A DNA stretch of 64,000 nt from Mayfieldus sp963740555 (GTDB lineage: Bacteria > Actinomycetota > Thermoleophilia > Solirubrobacterales > 70-9), in NCBI GenBank assembly GCA_963740555.1, contig CAVUES010000012.1:190088-254087 (forward strand). Reading direction: 5' to 3'. Positions 7,081-15,623 of this stretch are shown here, one piece after another. How positions within the stretch are numbered: the stretch's first letter is position 1; the number at the start of each line of letters is the position of its first letter. Under the pieces are notes generated by a model. It was not told the origin of the DNA. It did not search any database and was given only the letters and a program-made list of their open reading frames with translations. The position numbers and the translations under genes were made by a program.

Positions 7081-8806
7081 ATGCGCAACGCCGAGATCGC
7101 CGCCGCACTCGACGAGTTGGGGACGCTCTATGAGCTGGACGGGGCGGTTCGCTACCGCGTCATCGCATACCACGACGCCGCGAAGGCCGTGCGCGAGTGC
7201 CCGGTCTCGGTGGAGGAGCTTGCGCGGGCAGGCCGCGCGACCGAGTTGCCCGGGATCGGCAAGACCCTGGAGCAGAAGATCCTCACCCTCGCCGACACCG
7301 GCGACACCCCCTCCGCGATCAGGCTGCGCGAGAAGTTCCCACCGACCCTGATCGCCGTCACCCGAGTCCCCGGCCTCGGCGCGAAGACGGCGCGGCGATT
7401 TTTCGACGAGCTGGGGGTGGCGTCGCTGGAGGATCTGCGCGATGCCGCCGAGGGGCAGCAGATTCGAGAGCTGAAGGGGTTGGGGCCGAAGAACGAGGAG
7501 AACATCCTCGCGGCACTCGAGAGGATGGGCGATTCGGAGGACGCGGCCGGGGGGCGGATGCTGCTTTCCGAGGTGCTGCCCGTCGCCGAGGAGCTGGCGG
7601 CGGCGCTGCGAGAGCATCCCGCCGCGGACCGGGTCGAGGTGGCGGGATCCGCCCGCCGCTGGGCCGACACCTGCAAGGACATCGATCTGATCGCGACCGC
7701 CGACGAGCCGCAGGCGCTCGCCGAGCACCTCGCCTCGCATCCGCTGATCTCCGCCGCCGGGTCACCGGGCCCCAACGGGACGCGGGCGCTGACCCACAAC
7801 GGCATCCCGGTCGACCTGCGGATCGTCGCCCCGGACGCATTCGGCAACCTGCTCCAGCATTTCACCGGCTCGGCGCTGCACAACATTCAGTTGCGCGAGG
7901 ACGCTGTCAGCCGCGAGCTTCTCGGTCTCCGAGCACGGGGTGACCGAGACCGAAAGCGAAAAGGTTCACCGCTGCGCGAGCGAGGAGAAGGTCTACAAGC
8001 TGCTCGGCTACTCATACATAGAGCCGGAGCTGCGGGAGGGGACCGGCGAGCTGCGCGCCGCACGCGACGGCACCTTGCCGGTGCTGGTCGAGGAGAGCGA
8101 CATTCGCGGCGACCTGCACAGCCACACGACGCTCTCCGACGGCCACAACACCCTCGAGGAGATGGCGGAGGCGGCGCGAGCTCGTCGCTATTCCTATCTC
8201 GCGATCACCGACCACTCGGCCACGCACGGCTTCGGCGACGACGTCACAGCCGAGCGGCTCTGGGAGCGGATCGAGGAGGTTCGGGCGCTCGACGCCAAGC
8301 TGCCTCGCTTTCACCTCCTCGCCGGCTCGGAGATCAACATCGGGCTTGACGGAGGCCTCGACTATCCCGACGACCTGGTGGCGGAGCTCGACTGGGTCGT
8401 CGCAAGCGTCCACACGCGGTTCTCCGACGACGAGAAGTTCATGACCGACCGCATCCTCGCGGCGATCGAGAATCCGCTGGTCGACTGCATCGGGCACTTA
8501 ACCGGCCGGATGCTCGGTCGTCGCGAGCCCTACCCGGTCGACATCGAGGCGGTCGCTGAGGCCGCGGCCCGCGCCGGGACGATGCTGGAGATCAACGCAA
8601 ACCCGAACCGGCGCGACCTCTCCGACCGCCACGCGCGCCTCGCGGCGGAGGCGGGGGCGATGATCGTCATCAACACGGACGCCCACCGCGTCCGCACCCT
8701 CGACAACATGCAGTACGGCATCGCGACCGCGCGCCGCGCATGGCTGACCAAGGAGCAGATCGCCAATACGCGGGGCTGGCGGGAGTTTTCGCGGCTGCGC
8801 AAGTAG
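7081..8806 (+). CDS. polX: DNA polymerase X with PHP domain (frameshifted)
   Basis: Family X DNA repair polymerase with 3'-5' exonuclease, about 574 aa. Domains in order: N-terminal 8-kDa/HhH region (LPGIGKTLEQKI; VPGLGAKTARRF), polymerase palm with the metal-binding pair in CKDIDLIATA and VDLRIV, then a C-terminal PHP domain beginning GDLHSHTTLSDG and ending INTDAHR. One inserted A at about 7916 breaks the frame: removing it turns the reading into SRGFSVSEHGV, the expected join, and the length fits one extra base. The start is ATG 7081 (a TTG at 7072 is also in frame). Acts in base-excision or gap repair. The shift is probably a sequencing error. Confidence 0.9.
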
Positions 8807-8841
8807 ACGCGCTCGCGCTCCTCGTCGGGGTCTTCGCGCAC

Positions 8842-9384
8842 CTAGATCGCCGGCGGCGGGGGCGGCGGGTGTCCCGGCTTCACCGGATCGGTGCCCAGTC
8901 CCGGGGTGCGCACCAGCTGTACCGGTCGCAGCGCCGAGCTCGGCGCGACGTAGAACTTGACTCCCTCGCGGTCCTCGACGCCGAGCACCGCGGCTTCGCG
9001 GGTGCGCCAGGCGAGCGCGACCAGCAGTGCGTAGCCGGTGCCGATCGCCGTCACTCCCGGATAGCGGAAGCCGAGCGCCCCCGCGATCAACGCCGTCAGT
9101 CCGATCGGCCAGAGACGCTCGATCGCGATCCTTCCCGCGTTCTCGTCCGGCAGGGTGGTCGTGGTGCGGGCGGCTGAAAGCACGTCGCGCACTCCATCCG
9201 CCGCCCGCGATCGTCGTCCCAGGTAGAGCCCGATCGCGACCGCGATCGTCCACCAGCCGGCTGCGACCAGCAACGTCCGGGTGTCGTCCCTGCCGCTCGC
9301 GGATACGACCGTCACCGCGCCCAGCGCTGTCGCCTCCGCGCCCGTGACGAACACGGTCAGTCGCAGCAGGTCCGTGAACGGCAT
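8842..9384 (-). CDS. Membrane protein of unknown function
   Basis: 180-residue protein with about four predicted transmembrane stretches (LVAAGWWTIAVAIGLYLG; IGLTALIAGALGFRY; VTAIGTGYALLVALAW and an N-terminal helix) and a cytoplasmic C-terminal part (VEDREGVKFYVAPSSALRPVQLVRTPG) ending in a run of prolines. No enzymatic motif is seen. It lies next to otsB on the same strand with a nine-base gap, so the two may be cotranscribed. Confidence 0.7.
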   Translation of the reverse strand: MPFTDLLRLTVFVTGAEATALGAVTVVSASGRDDTRTLLVAAGWWTIAVAIGLYLGRRSRAADGVRDVLSAARTTTTLPDENAGRIAIERLWPIGLTALIAGALGFRYPGVTAIGTGYALLVALAWRTREAAVLGVEDREGVKFYVAPSSALRPVQLVRTPGLGTDPVKPGHPPPPPPAI

Positions 9385-9393
9385 CGCCGCCGC

Positions 9394-10206
9394 TCAGCCG
9401 GCCAGCGCCCGCAGGACGGCGAGCCAGCCGGCGGGCCCGTCGACCATGAGGTCCGCGCTTTCGGCCAGCTCGGCCGGGGCCTCCTCGGAATCGACGCCGA
9501 CGCAGACCGCCGTCTCGAGCCGGCCCCGCTCGCGCAGCTCCCGCAGTCGCTGGAATGCGTGGATGTCGGTGCGATCGTCGCCGCCGTAGATTGCCGCGCT
9601 GACGCCGTCCTCGGCGAGCATCGCTCCCACCGCTGCCTCCTTGCCGCCGCCACCCGCCGGCCGCAGCTCCAGAACCTTGCGCCCCCAGCGCGGCTCGAGT
9701 CCTTCGCGCCCCGCCTCGACCGCGATCTCCCGAGCGCGACCCTCCGCGGCGCGCTCGTCGTCGGCGCCGCGCCAGTGAAGTGCCTGGATCGGGCCCTTGT
9801 CCTCGGTCCGAAGGCCGGCGGCCGCCAACCCATTGCCGTCAAGTCCGGCGAGAAAGCGCTCGGCGTCGTCCTCGCGATCGCGCAGCAAGGGGTCGAGTTG
9901 CGGCTCGTCTTCGCCGGGGAGCAGCAGCTCGAGTCCGTGGTTGCCGGCGTAGGCGATCCCTTCGACCCCGACCAACTCGCGGGCCTCGGTCGCGCGGCGT
10001 CCGGAGATGCAACCGACGACGGCGAAGCGGCCGCTGAGCTCGGCGAGGGCGGCCCGTGCCCCCTCTGGAACCGCCACCTGCTGGGGGTCCTGCGCGATCG
10101 GCGCCAGCGTGCCGTCGATGTCGGACAGCACGGCGGCTGACGAGGGATCTTCGAGCAGCGGTGCGATCAGCGAGCTGAGCGTGGCGCCTGTGGTCGTGGG
10201 TGGCAT
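9394..10206 (-). CDS. otsB: Trehalose-6-phosphate phosphatase
   Basis: HAD-superfamily phosphatase of 270 aa that removes phosphate from trehalose 6-phosphate. Motif I is LSDIDGTLAPI with the nucleophile Asp and acid/base Asp; SGR and YAGNHGLE follow in the cap region. Motif III Lys is in WGRKVLELRP and motif IV is YGGDDRTD. The start ATG 10206 is taken because the upstream open frame is composition noise opposite the next gene. No otsA is in the window. Confidence 0.92.
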   Translation of the reverse strand: MPPTTTGATLSSLIAPLLEDPSSAAVLSDIDGTLAPIAQDPQQVAVPEGARAALAELSGRFAVVGCISGRRATEARELVGVEGIAYAGNHGLELLLPGEDEPQLDPLLRDREDDAERFLAGLDGNGLAAAGLRTEDKGPIQALHWRGADDERAAEGRAREIAVEAGREGLEPRWGRKVLELRPAGGGGKEAAVGAMLAEDGVSAAIYGGDDRTDIHAFQRLRELRERGRLETAVCVGVDSEEAPAELAESADLMVDGPAGWLAVLRALAG

Positions 10207-10293
10207 CAGGAAAGCTTCGCATCGCCGGGCATGCGAAGGGGAGTACCCCGACGATCGCCCCGCGCTCGTTGCGGCCTCTAGTATCGCCGCCCC

Positions 10294-10683
10294 GTGCCCG
10301 AAGCGCGTACTGAGCCCCTGCAACGAGACCGGCTGTTGCGCCTGGCGTTGATCGCAACCGCCGCTGGGATCTTCAGCGGCCTGTTCGGGGTCGGCGGCGG
10401 CACCGTGATCGTGCCGCTGCTGATCTTCCTGTTCGGCTACGGCGAGCGGATGGCGGCCGGGACCAGCCTGGCGGCGATCGTGATCATCGCCCTGCTGGCG
10501 GTGGCGCTCCAGGGCGCGGCCTACGGGAACGTGAAGGTCGTCGAGGGGCTGCTGCTCGCGATCCCGGCCGTCGGCGGCGTGATCGTGGGCACGGCGATCC
10601 AGCAGCGGATCCCCGAGCGCGCGGTCTCGCTTCTCTTCGCGGCCCTGCTGACCGCGGTCGCGGTGGAGTTGATCCTCAAGTGA
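10294..10683 (+). CDS. TauE/SafE (TSUP) family half-transporter, first subunit
   Basis: 129-aa membrane protein matching only the N-terminal repeat of the TSUP anion exporter family. It has an inner helix with SGLFGVGGGTVIVPLL, then GTSLAAIVIIAL, and two further helices ending EAVSL-type residues (PERAVSLLFAALL). Full-length TSUP proteins are about 250 aa with two such repeats. Start is GTG 10294. Its stop overlaps the start of the next gene (GTGA at 10680), so the two half-proteins are translationally coupled and probably form a heterodimer. The transported anion (sulfite, sulfonate or other) is not known. Confidence 0.85.
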   Translation: MPEARTEPLQRDRLLRLALIATAAGIFSGLFGVGGGTVIVPLLIFLFGYGERMAAGTSLAAIVIIALLAVALQGAAYGNVKVVEGLLLAIPAVGGVIVGTAIQQRIPERAVSLLFAALLTAVAVELILK

Positions 10684-11078
10684 GCTGGGCGCTGGCGGTT
10701 CTGATGGCCGCGGCCGGGGGGCTGGTCGGCGGGCTGGTCGGCGTCGGCGGCGGGATCCTCTTCGTGCCCGCGATGACGATCTTCCTCGACCTCTCCCAGG
10801 TGCAGGCCGAGTCCACTTCGCTGCTGATGATCGCGATCGTCGCCCTGGTCGGCGCCGCGCGCCAGAACGCATACGGCAACGTCAACCTGCGTGACGCGGC
10901 GCTGATCGGGGTGCTGTCGCCGCTCGGCGTCGGAATCGGCGTAGTGGTGGCCAACGAGGTTCCCGAGCGAGCGCTGCAGCTGGGGTTCGCGGCGCTGGCG
11001 CTGTTCATGGCCGCGCAGCTCGTGCGCCGGGCGATGGCGGCGCCCGATGCATCCTCGTCGCCATCTTCGCCGCCGTGA
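10680..11078 (+). CDS. TauE/SafE (TSUP) family half-transporter, second subunit
   Basis: 132-aa protein with the second TSUP repeat: GGLVGGLVGVGGGILFVPAM, then ESTSLLMIAIVAL, and the same ...AYGNVN... loop as the partner (AYGNVK). The two subunits share the GVGGG and AYGNV motifs. Its stop overlaps the GTG start of the ArfB gene (GTGA at 11075), making a chain of three coupled genes. There is no sign that an indel split a single gene: each half keeps its own start and a proper overlap. Confidence 0.85.
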   Translation: MSWALAVLMAAAGGLVGGLVGVGGGILFVPAMTIFLDLSQVQAESTSLLMIAIVALVGAARQNAYGNVNLRDAALIGVLSPLGVGIGVVVANEVPERALQLGFAALALFMAAQLVRRAMAAPDASSSPSSPP

Positions 11079-11488
11079 GCGACGGGCTGCCGGTCGCCGG
11101 GGGCCCCGAGATCCCGCTGGCCGAGATCGAGCTGAAGGCGAGCCGCTCCTCCGGGCCCGGGGGCCAGCACGCGAACGTCACCGCCTCGCGGGTCGAGGCG
11201 GTCTTCGACGTCGAGGCTTCGAGCACGCTTACCGACGCGCAGCGCCGGCGGTTGCTGGAGCGGCTCGGCCCGCGGGTCAGCGCCGTGGCCCAGGACGCGC
11301 GCGGGCAGGCGCGCAATCGCGAGCTGGCGCTCCAGCGCCTGGCGGCCAAGCTCGCCGAGGGCCTTCGGGAGCCGAAGAAGCGTCGGCCGACCCGTCCTTC
11401 ACGCGCCGCCAAAGAGCGCCGCCTGGAGCAGAAGCGCCGCGCGGGGGAGCGCAAGCGTACGCGCCGCCGGCCCGCGGACGACGACTGA
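11075..11488 (+). CDS. arfB: Peptidyl-tRNA hydrolase ArfB (RF1-like rescue factor)
   Basis: 137-aa ribosome-rescue factor. The GGQ catalytic motif sits in SSGPGGQHANVTASRVE (GGQ about residues 30-32), where it hydrolyses peptidyl-tRNA on stalled ribosomes. The C-terminal third is very basic (KKRRPTRPSRAAKERRLEQK), the tail that senses the empty mRNA channel. GTG start overlaps the preceding stop. Length is right for ArfB/YaeJ and too short for a class I release factor. Confidence 0.92.
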   Translation: MSDGLPVAGGPEIPLAEIELKASRSSGPGGQHANVTASRVEAVFDVEASSTLTDAQRRRLLERLGPRVSAVAQDARGQARNRELALQRLAAKLAEGLREPKKRRPTRPSRAAKERRLEQKRRAGERKRTRRRPADDD

Positions 11489-11495
11489 GCGGCGG

Positions 11496-12407
11496 TCAGC
11501 CCAGCCCGTGCTCGAGGGCGCCCTTGACGTTGGCGTCAAGTGCATTCAGCCGGTGGAGCGCAACGGCCTCGGCGGAGGGGAAGGAGCGCATCCGCAGCGC
11601 GTCGGGCCCGTGGTGGCAGAGGATGCAGGAGAGCAGCGCCGCCCGCCGCTCCTCGGGCAGCCCCCCGGCCGCCGCGCCGACGATCTCGGCGCCGATCTGC
11701 AGGTGGCCCAGCATCCTGCCGCGATCGCTTAGGCCGATCTCGGCGCCATAGGTGAACTCGCGCGTCTTGCCGACGTCGTGCAGAAGCGCCGCCGCCATCA
11801 GCAGGTCGGAGTCGAGGCGGGGGTGAAGGATGCACAGCTCGCCGACCAGGGTCGCCACGGCGACCGTGTGCTCGAGCATGCCTCCGAGGTAGGCATGGTG
11901 GCCGGCCCGCGTGCAGGGGGCTCGTCGAAAGTCGGCCGCCAGAGGGTCGGCGAAGAGGATCCCCTTGACCACCGCGGCGAGGCTCGGGTCGTGGACCTCG
12001 CGCGCCAGGTGCTCGAGGAATCCCTCCAGCTCGTCGCGGTCGCGGTAGGCGGCGGGGAGGAACTGCTCGGGGTCGGCCTGGTCGGAGTCGAGGCGGCGCA
12101 CGTCATCGAGCTCGACGGCGAGCTTGCCCCGGAAGCGCTGGGCGCGACCGCGCACCTCGACTGCGTCTCCGCGCTCGAATCGCGAGCCGATCCGGTCGGC
12201 GTCGCGGAACACGCGCGCCGCGATCGACCCGCTGCGGTCGCGCAGCTCGAGCGACAAATAGACGGAGCCGTTGCGTGCCACCTGGCGGTCCTTGCGTACG
12301 CATGCGTAGCGACCGGAGAACGGCTTGCCGGCGGTCAGCTCGGCGATCTCGGGGCCTTGCTCGGTGCCCGCGATCGGCTGGGGTTGTGCGGCTGCCTCCA
12401 CAGGCAC
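11496..12407 (-). CDS. HD-domain/OB-fold nuclease (YhaM-like)
   Basis: 303-aa protein resembling the 3'-5' exoribonuclease YhaM. An N-terminal OB-fold (residues about 30-110; SLELRDRSGSIAARVF) should bind single-stranded nucleic acid. A C-terminal HD metal-phosphohydrolase domain shows HHAYLGGMLEHT, ALLHDVGKTREF and CHHGPD as metal ligands. It is convergent with arfB. Nuclease activity is inferred from the domain pair; a YhaM-type role in RNA or DNA maturation is the most likely. Confidence 0.85.
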   Translation of the reverse strand: MPVEAAAQPQPIAGTEQGPEIAELTAGKPFSGRYACVRKDRQVARNGSVYLSLELRDRSGSIAARVFRDADRIGSRFERGDAVEVRGRAQRFRGKLAVELDDVRRLDSDQADPEQFLPAAYRDRDELEGFLEHLAREVHDPSLAAVVKGILFADPLAADFRRAPCTRAGHHAYLGGMLEHTVAVATLVGELCILHPRLDSDLLMAAALLHDVGKTREFTYGAEIGLSDRGRMLGHLQIGAEIVGAAAGGLPEERRAALLSCILCHHGPDALRMRSFPSAEAVALHRLNALDANVKGALEHGLG

Positions 12408-12466
12408 CGATGATGAGGTCGCAATCGGACGCTGGACGCCGGGCGGCTTGCCGTACTCTCAGAACA

Positions 12467-13339
12467 GTGGAGACGTTGATCTGGGAAACCGACCCGCCGG
12501 AGCTTCGGGCGCCGATCCTGGTCTGCTCGTTTCGGGGCTGGAACGACGCCGCCGGCGCCGCTTCAACCGCCCTTGCGACCGTCGCCGCGTCGCTCGACGC
12601 GGAGCTGGTCGCCTCGGTGGACCCGGAGGAGTTCTTCGATTTCCAGGCCAACCGGCCGATGATCAGCCTCGAGGATGGTCAGACCCGCCGCATCGACTGG
12701 CCCGCCAACAGCCTGATCGCGGCCGAGGCCCCGTCCGCCGAGCGCGACCTCGTGCTGCTCGACGGCACCGAGCCCAACCTGCGCTGGCGCGCCTTCAGCG
12801 AGGCGATCGCCAACGCCGCCGAGCGGTTGGGGGTCGAGATGGTGATCACCCTCGGCGCCCTGCTCGCCGAGGTCGCCCACACGCTGCCGGTGCCGATCAC
12901 CGGGCTGGCGTCGGACGAGGACCTGGTCGAAGAGCTCGACCTCTCGCGCTCCACCTACGAGGGCCCGACCGGGATCGTCGGCGTCGTGCACGACACCTGC
13001 CGCCAGCGCGGCATGTCGTCGGCGTCGCTGTGGGCGGCTGTCCCGCACTATGTGGCGGCGGTGCCGAACCCGAAGGCGGCGCTGGCGCTGCTGCGCCGGC
13101 TCGAGGGGCTGACCGGAATCGCCGTCGACGCCTCGGAGCTGGAGGAGGAGACGACCGACTACGAGGAGCAGGTCGGGCGCGCCGTCGCCGCCAACCCGGA
13201 GATCGAAGAGCTGGTGAAGCGAATCGAGGAGCAACAGGCCGAGCAGCTCACCGAGGAGGGCGGCGACCTTCCATCAGCCGACTCGATTGCCCGCGAGTTC
13301 CAGCGCTTCCTGCGCCAGCGCGGGGGAGACCAGAATTGA
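12467..13339 (+). CDS. PAC2-family protein
   Basis: 290-aa member of the proteasome assembly chaperone 2-like family, common in actinobacteria and archaea. Visible: SFRGWNDAAGAAS at the N-terminus, FQANRPMI, the conserved ITLGALLAEVAHT core and GPTGIVGV, then a helical, acidic C-terminal tail (EEQVGRAV...RIEEQQAEQLTEE). Start GTG 12467 fits the family; the longer open frame is antisense to its neighbour. Its stop overlaps a TTG start of the zinc-finger gene. The bacterial function is not settled; chaperoning of a proteasome-like assembly is only inferred from the family name. Confidence 0.85.
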   Translation: METLIWETDPPELRAPILVCSFRGWNDAAGAASTALATVAASLDAELVASVDPEEFFDFQANRPMISLEDGQTRRIDWPANSLIAAEAPSAERDLVLLDGTEPNLRWRAFSEAIANAAERLGVEMVITLGALLAEVAHTLPVPITGLASDEDLVEELDLSRSTYEGPTGIVGVVHDTCRQRGMSSASLWAAVPHYVAAVPNPKAALALLRRLEGLTGIAVDASELEEETTDYEEQVGRAVAANPEIEELVKRIEEQQAEQLTEEGGDLPSADSIAREFQRFLRQRGGDQN

Positions 13340-13620
13340 ACGACCCAGCCGACGTCTGCTCACACCTGCACCGGATCCAGGTCACTGACCTTCCGGACCA
13401 GATCGACGGCTGCGAGGAGTGCCTGAAGATCGGCGGCACCTGGATGCACCTGCGCGAGTGCATGGTCTGCGGCAAGATCGGCTGCTGCGACAACTCGCCC
13501 AACCGCCACGCCACGGCTCACTTCGACGAGACCGGCCACCCCCTGATCCGCTCCGCGGAGCCAGGTGAGGATTGGAGCTGGTGCTACCTCGACGAGGCGA
13601 TGTTCGTTCTCTCCGCGTGA
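13336..13620 (+). CDS. UBP-type zinc-finger protein
   Basis: 94-aa protein that is a single ZnF-UBP domain. The Cys/His ligands are VCSH, CEEC, CMVCG, CC, NRHATAH and a final H in TGHPLI. The start is TTG 13336 inside the PAC2 stop (TTGA). In eukaryotes this fold binds the C-terminal Gly-Gly of ubiquitin; bacterial stand-alone copies are of unknown function. It is followed by an overlapping YceI gene, so three genes are coupled in a row. Confidence 0.88.
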   Translation: MNDPADVCSHLHRIQVTDLPDQIDGCEECLKIGGTWMHLRECMVCGKIGCCDNSPNRHATAHFDETGHPLIRSAEPGEDWSWCYLDEAMFVLSA

Positions 13621-14228
13621 CCCGCTGGATCTTCGAGCCCGGCCACACCGAAGCGGGATTCAAGGCACGCCACATGATGGTGACCTGGGTGCGCGGCCTA
13701 TTCAAGGACATCCACGGCGAGCTGGACTTCGACTGGGACACCTGCCTGAAGTCGACCTTCTCCGGTCGCATCGACGCAACCAAGCTCTGGACCGGCGAGC
13801 CCGACCGCGATGAGCATCTACGCAGCGCCGATTTCTTCGACGTCGCCAACCATCCCGAGATCACCTTCGAGGGCCGCTTCCTCGAGCGCTCCGGCGCGAC
13901 CGCGTTCAAGGCCGAGGCGGATCTGACGATCCGCGGCACGACCCACGCGGTCCCGCTCGACGTCCACTTCCTCGGCGAATGGGAGACGCCCTTCTGGGTC
14001 GGCGACGAGAACCGGGGCACGATGCGCCGGATCGGCTTCGAGGCCCGCACGCGGATCAACCGCCACGATTTCGGAGTCTCCTGGCAGGACGAGATCCCCG
14101 GCGGCGGGGTCGTGGTGGGCAACGAGATCGACGTCGTTCTCGACGTCGAGGCGATCGCGGTCGAGGACCTCGAGCGCACCGGCGCGATCGAGCATTACCG
14201 CGACGACGCCAACAGATCGCCGCACTAA
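13617..14228 (+). CDS. YceI-family lipid-binding protein
   Basis: 203-aa lipocalin-like YceI domain protein: start TRWIFEPGHTEAGFKARHMM, then FSGRIDATKLWTG, DEHLRSADFFDVANHPEITF and INRHDFGVSW near the end, the usual order. Such proteins bind isoprenoid-type lipids in a beta barrel. GTG 13617 overlaps the preceding stop (GTGA), giving the accepted N-terminus without a signal peptide, so it is probably cytoplasmic here. Confidence 0.92.
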   Translation: MTRWIFEPGHTEAGFKARHMMVTWVRGLFKDIHGELDFDWDTCLKSTFSGRIDATKLWTGEPDRDEHLRSADFFDVANHPEITFEGRFLERSGATAFKAEADLTIRGTTHAVPLDVHFLGEWETPFWVGDENRGTMRRIGFEARTRINRHDFGVSWQDEIPGGGVVVGNEIDVVLDVEAIAVEDLERTGAIEHYRDDANRSPH

Positions 14229-14251
14229 GGCGGCGTGGGGCGCGAGGCTGC

Positions 14252-14911
14252 CTAGCGGGCGAAGCTCGTTTGCGCCGCCAGGTGCTTGGCGGTGCCGAGG
14301 ACCTTCCCGGCCGCGTCGAGGGCCCGGGCGCGAAGGCTTGAAAAGCGGACCCCACCGCGGATCTTCACGTCCCAGTACCCAAAGCGGGCCGGCTGATCGA
14401 GCTTCTGCTGCAGAGCCGGCGTGACCTGGCCCACCACCGCGTTCGCGTGCTTCTTGACGCCGTGACGGCGATACGTGACTCGGACCCTCACGACCTCGGG
14501 GCTGATCAGGCCACTTGCGCGGGACCAGCGGTCCTTCGGCGGGCCGCCCACGATCTTCGACTCTGAGTCGATCTGGATCACTCCGTTGGGGGGCGGGGTG
14601 CCGGCCGATCCGCAGGTGCCGAACTCGATCTCCTCGGGCGGGTATTCGATCCAGGTGCAGAACTGCTTTCCGCCCGTGGGATCGTCGGCGGGGGGCTTCC
14701 AGCCATACGCCGTTATCTCGGCGTGGCCGTCATAGGTCGGGCCGCGACCGATGACCAAAGCGGGGGTGACCTTCTTTCCCTCGTCGGCGGGGCCCAGCGG
14801 CAGCGTCGGCGGCCCGCCGACCTGGCCCTTCTGGGCGGAGATCGAGGCCGCCGTGGCGACCGAAGCCAGCGCCACCGTGATCAAAATCCCTGCAAACAGC
14901 GCCCGCCGCAT
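14252..14911 (-). CDS. Secreted protein, paralogue A
   Basis: 219-aa protein with a signal peptide (ALFAGILITVALASVATAAS) and no recognised domain. A conserved N-terminal block GGPPTLPLG...PALVIGRG, a Cys pair in the middle and a C-terminal block LQQKL-QP-FG...ALDA-GKV-G are shared with the secreted protein at 15624-16295, so the two are paralogues. Likely an exported beta-rich protein; function unknown. Confidence 0.75.
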   Translation of the reverse strand: MRRALFAGILITVALASVATAASISAQKGQVGGPPTLPLGPADEGKKVTPALVIGRGPTYDGHAEITAYGWKPPADDPTGGKQFCTWIEYPPEEIEFGTCGSAGTPPPNGVIQIDSESKIVGGPPKDRWSRASGLISPEVVRVRVTYRRHGVKKHANAVVGQVTPALQQKLDQPARFGYWDVKIRGGVRFSSLRARALDAAGKVLGTAKHLAAQTSFAR

Positions 14912-14968
14912 GGCGGCAGGATCGCAAATGGCTCGGTTGATTTCTACTGACCGAAGGTCAGCGCCTTC

Positions 14969-15526
14969 TCACGCGACGACGCCGTAGCGCAGGTACGCCA
15001 CTCCGCTGCCGAAGCGGCGCTCGTCGAGCAGCTCGAGTTTCATGCGGACGCCGTCGGGGAGCGATTGCTTGCCGCCACCGACCACGTTCGGCGCCAGGAA
15101 CAGCTGCAGCTCGTCGACCAGGCCGGCCTTGATCGCCTGGGCCGCGAGCTCTGGACCGCCCACGGTGATGTCGCGGTCCGCCGACCCCTTCATCCGCCGG
15201 ACCGCCTCAGGGTCGAAGTCCCGCTCGATCCGCGTCTTCGCGCTGGCCACCGCCTCCAGCGTCCGGGAGTAGACGATCTTGTCGGCCGCCCGCCATATCT
15301 CCGCGAAGTCCTGGATGAAGGGCGGCTTGTCGGAGGTGTCCGCGGACTCCCAGTAGACCATCGTCTCGTACATCCGGCGGCCGAATAGATACGTGCCGAC
15401 CGACCGCTCGAGATCGTTGACGAAGTTGTGCACCTCCTTGTCGGGCTCAGCCCAATCGAAATTGCCGTCCTCGTCCGCCACGTAGCCGTCGAGTGACGCG
15501 ATCGCCGAGTAGATCAGCTTGGCCAT
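14969..15526 (-). CDS. Dihydrofolate reductase-family protein (RibD C-terminal domain)
   Basis: 185-aa stand-alone RibD_C/DHFR-fold oxidoreductase. It opens KLIYSAIASLDGYVADEDG and carries LFGRRMYETM, ITVGGPELAAQAI and FLAPNVVGGG, the NADPH- and substrate-binding segments of the family. It probably reduces a pterin or flavin-pathway-like substrate, but such orphan members are usually unassigned. It sits between a helicase-tail relic (5' side) and secreted paralogue A. Confidence 0.9.
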   Translation of the reverse strand: MAKLIYSAIASLDGYVADEDGNFDWAEPDKEVHNFVNDLERSVGTYLFGRRMYETMVYWESADTSDKPPFIQDFAEIWRAADKIVYSRTLEAVASAKTRIERDFDPEAVRRMKGSADRDITVGGPELAAQAIKAGLVDELQLFLAPNVVGGGKQSLPDGVRMKLELLDERRFGSGVAYLRYGVVA

Positions 15527-15531
15527 GGCGC

Positions 15532-15582
15532 CTAGACCTCGGCCGCGGGGCAGATCAATCGGTAGTCACACCAGGAGCAGAC
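15532..15582 (-). pseudogene. Duplicated C-terminal tail of the helicase-nuclease (relic)
   Basis: On the minus strand it reads VCSWCDYRLICPAAEV and a stop, the same 16 residues as the true helicase C-terminus at 16298-16348, with only a few base differences. No gene precedes it in frame. It lies about 766 bases beyond the real end, with secreted paralogue B between, and six bases upstream of the DHFR-family start. Confidence 0.88.
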
Positions 15583-15623
15583 CGTCTCGGCTTGACGCAC
15601 TGGATCTTCTGACCGGGGAACGT

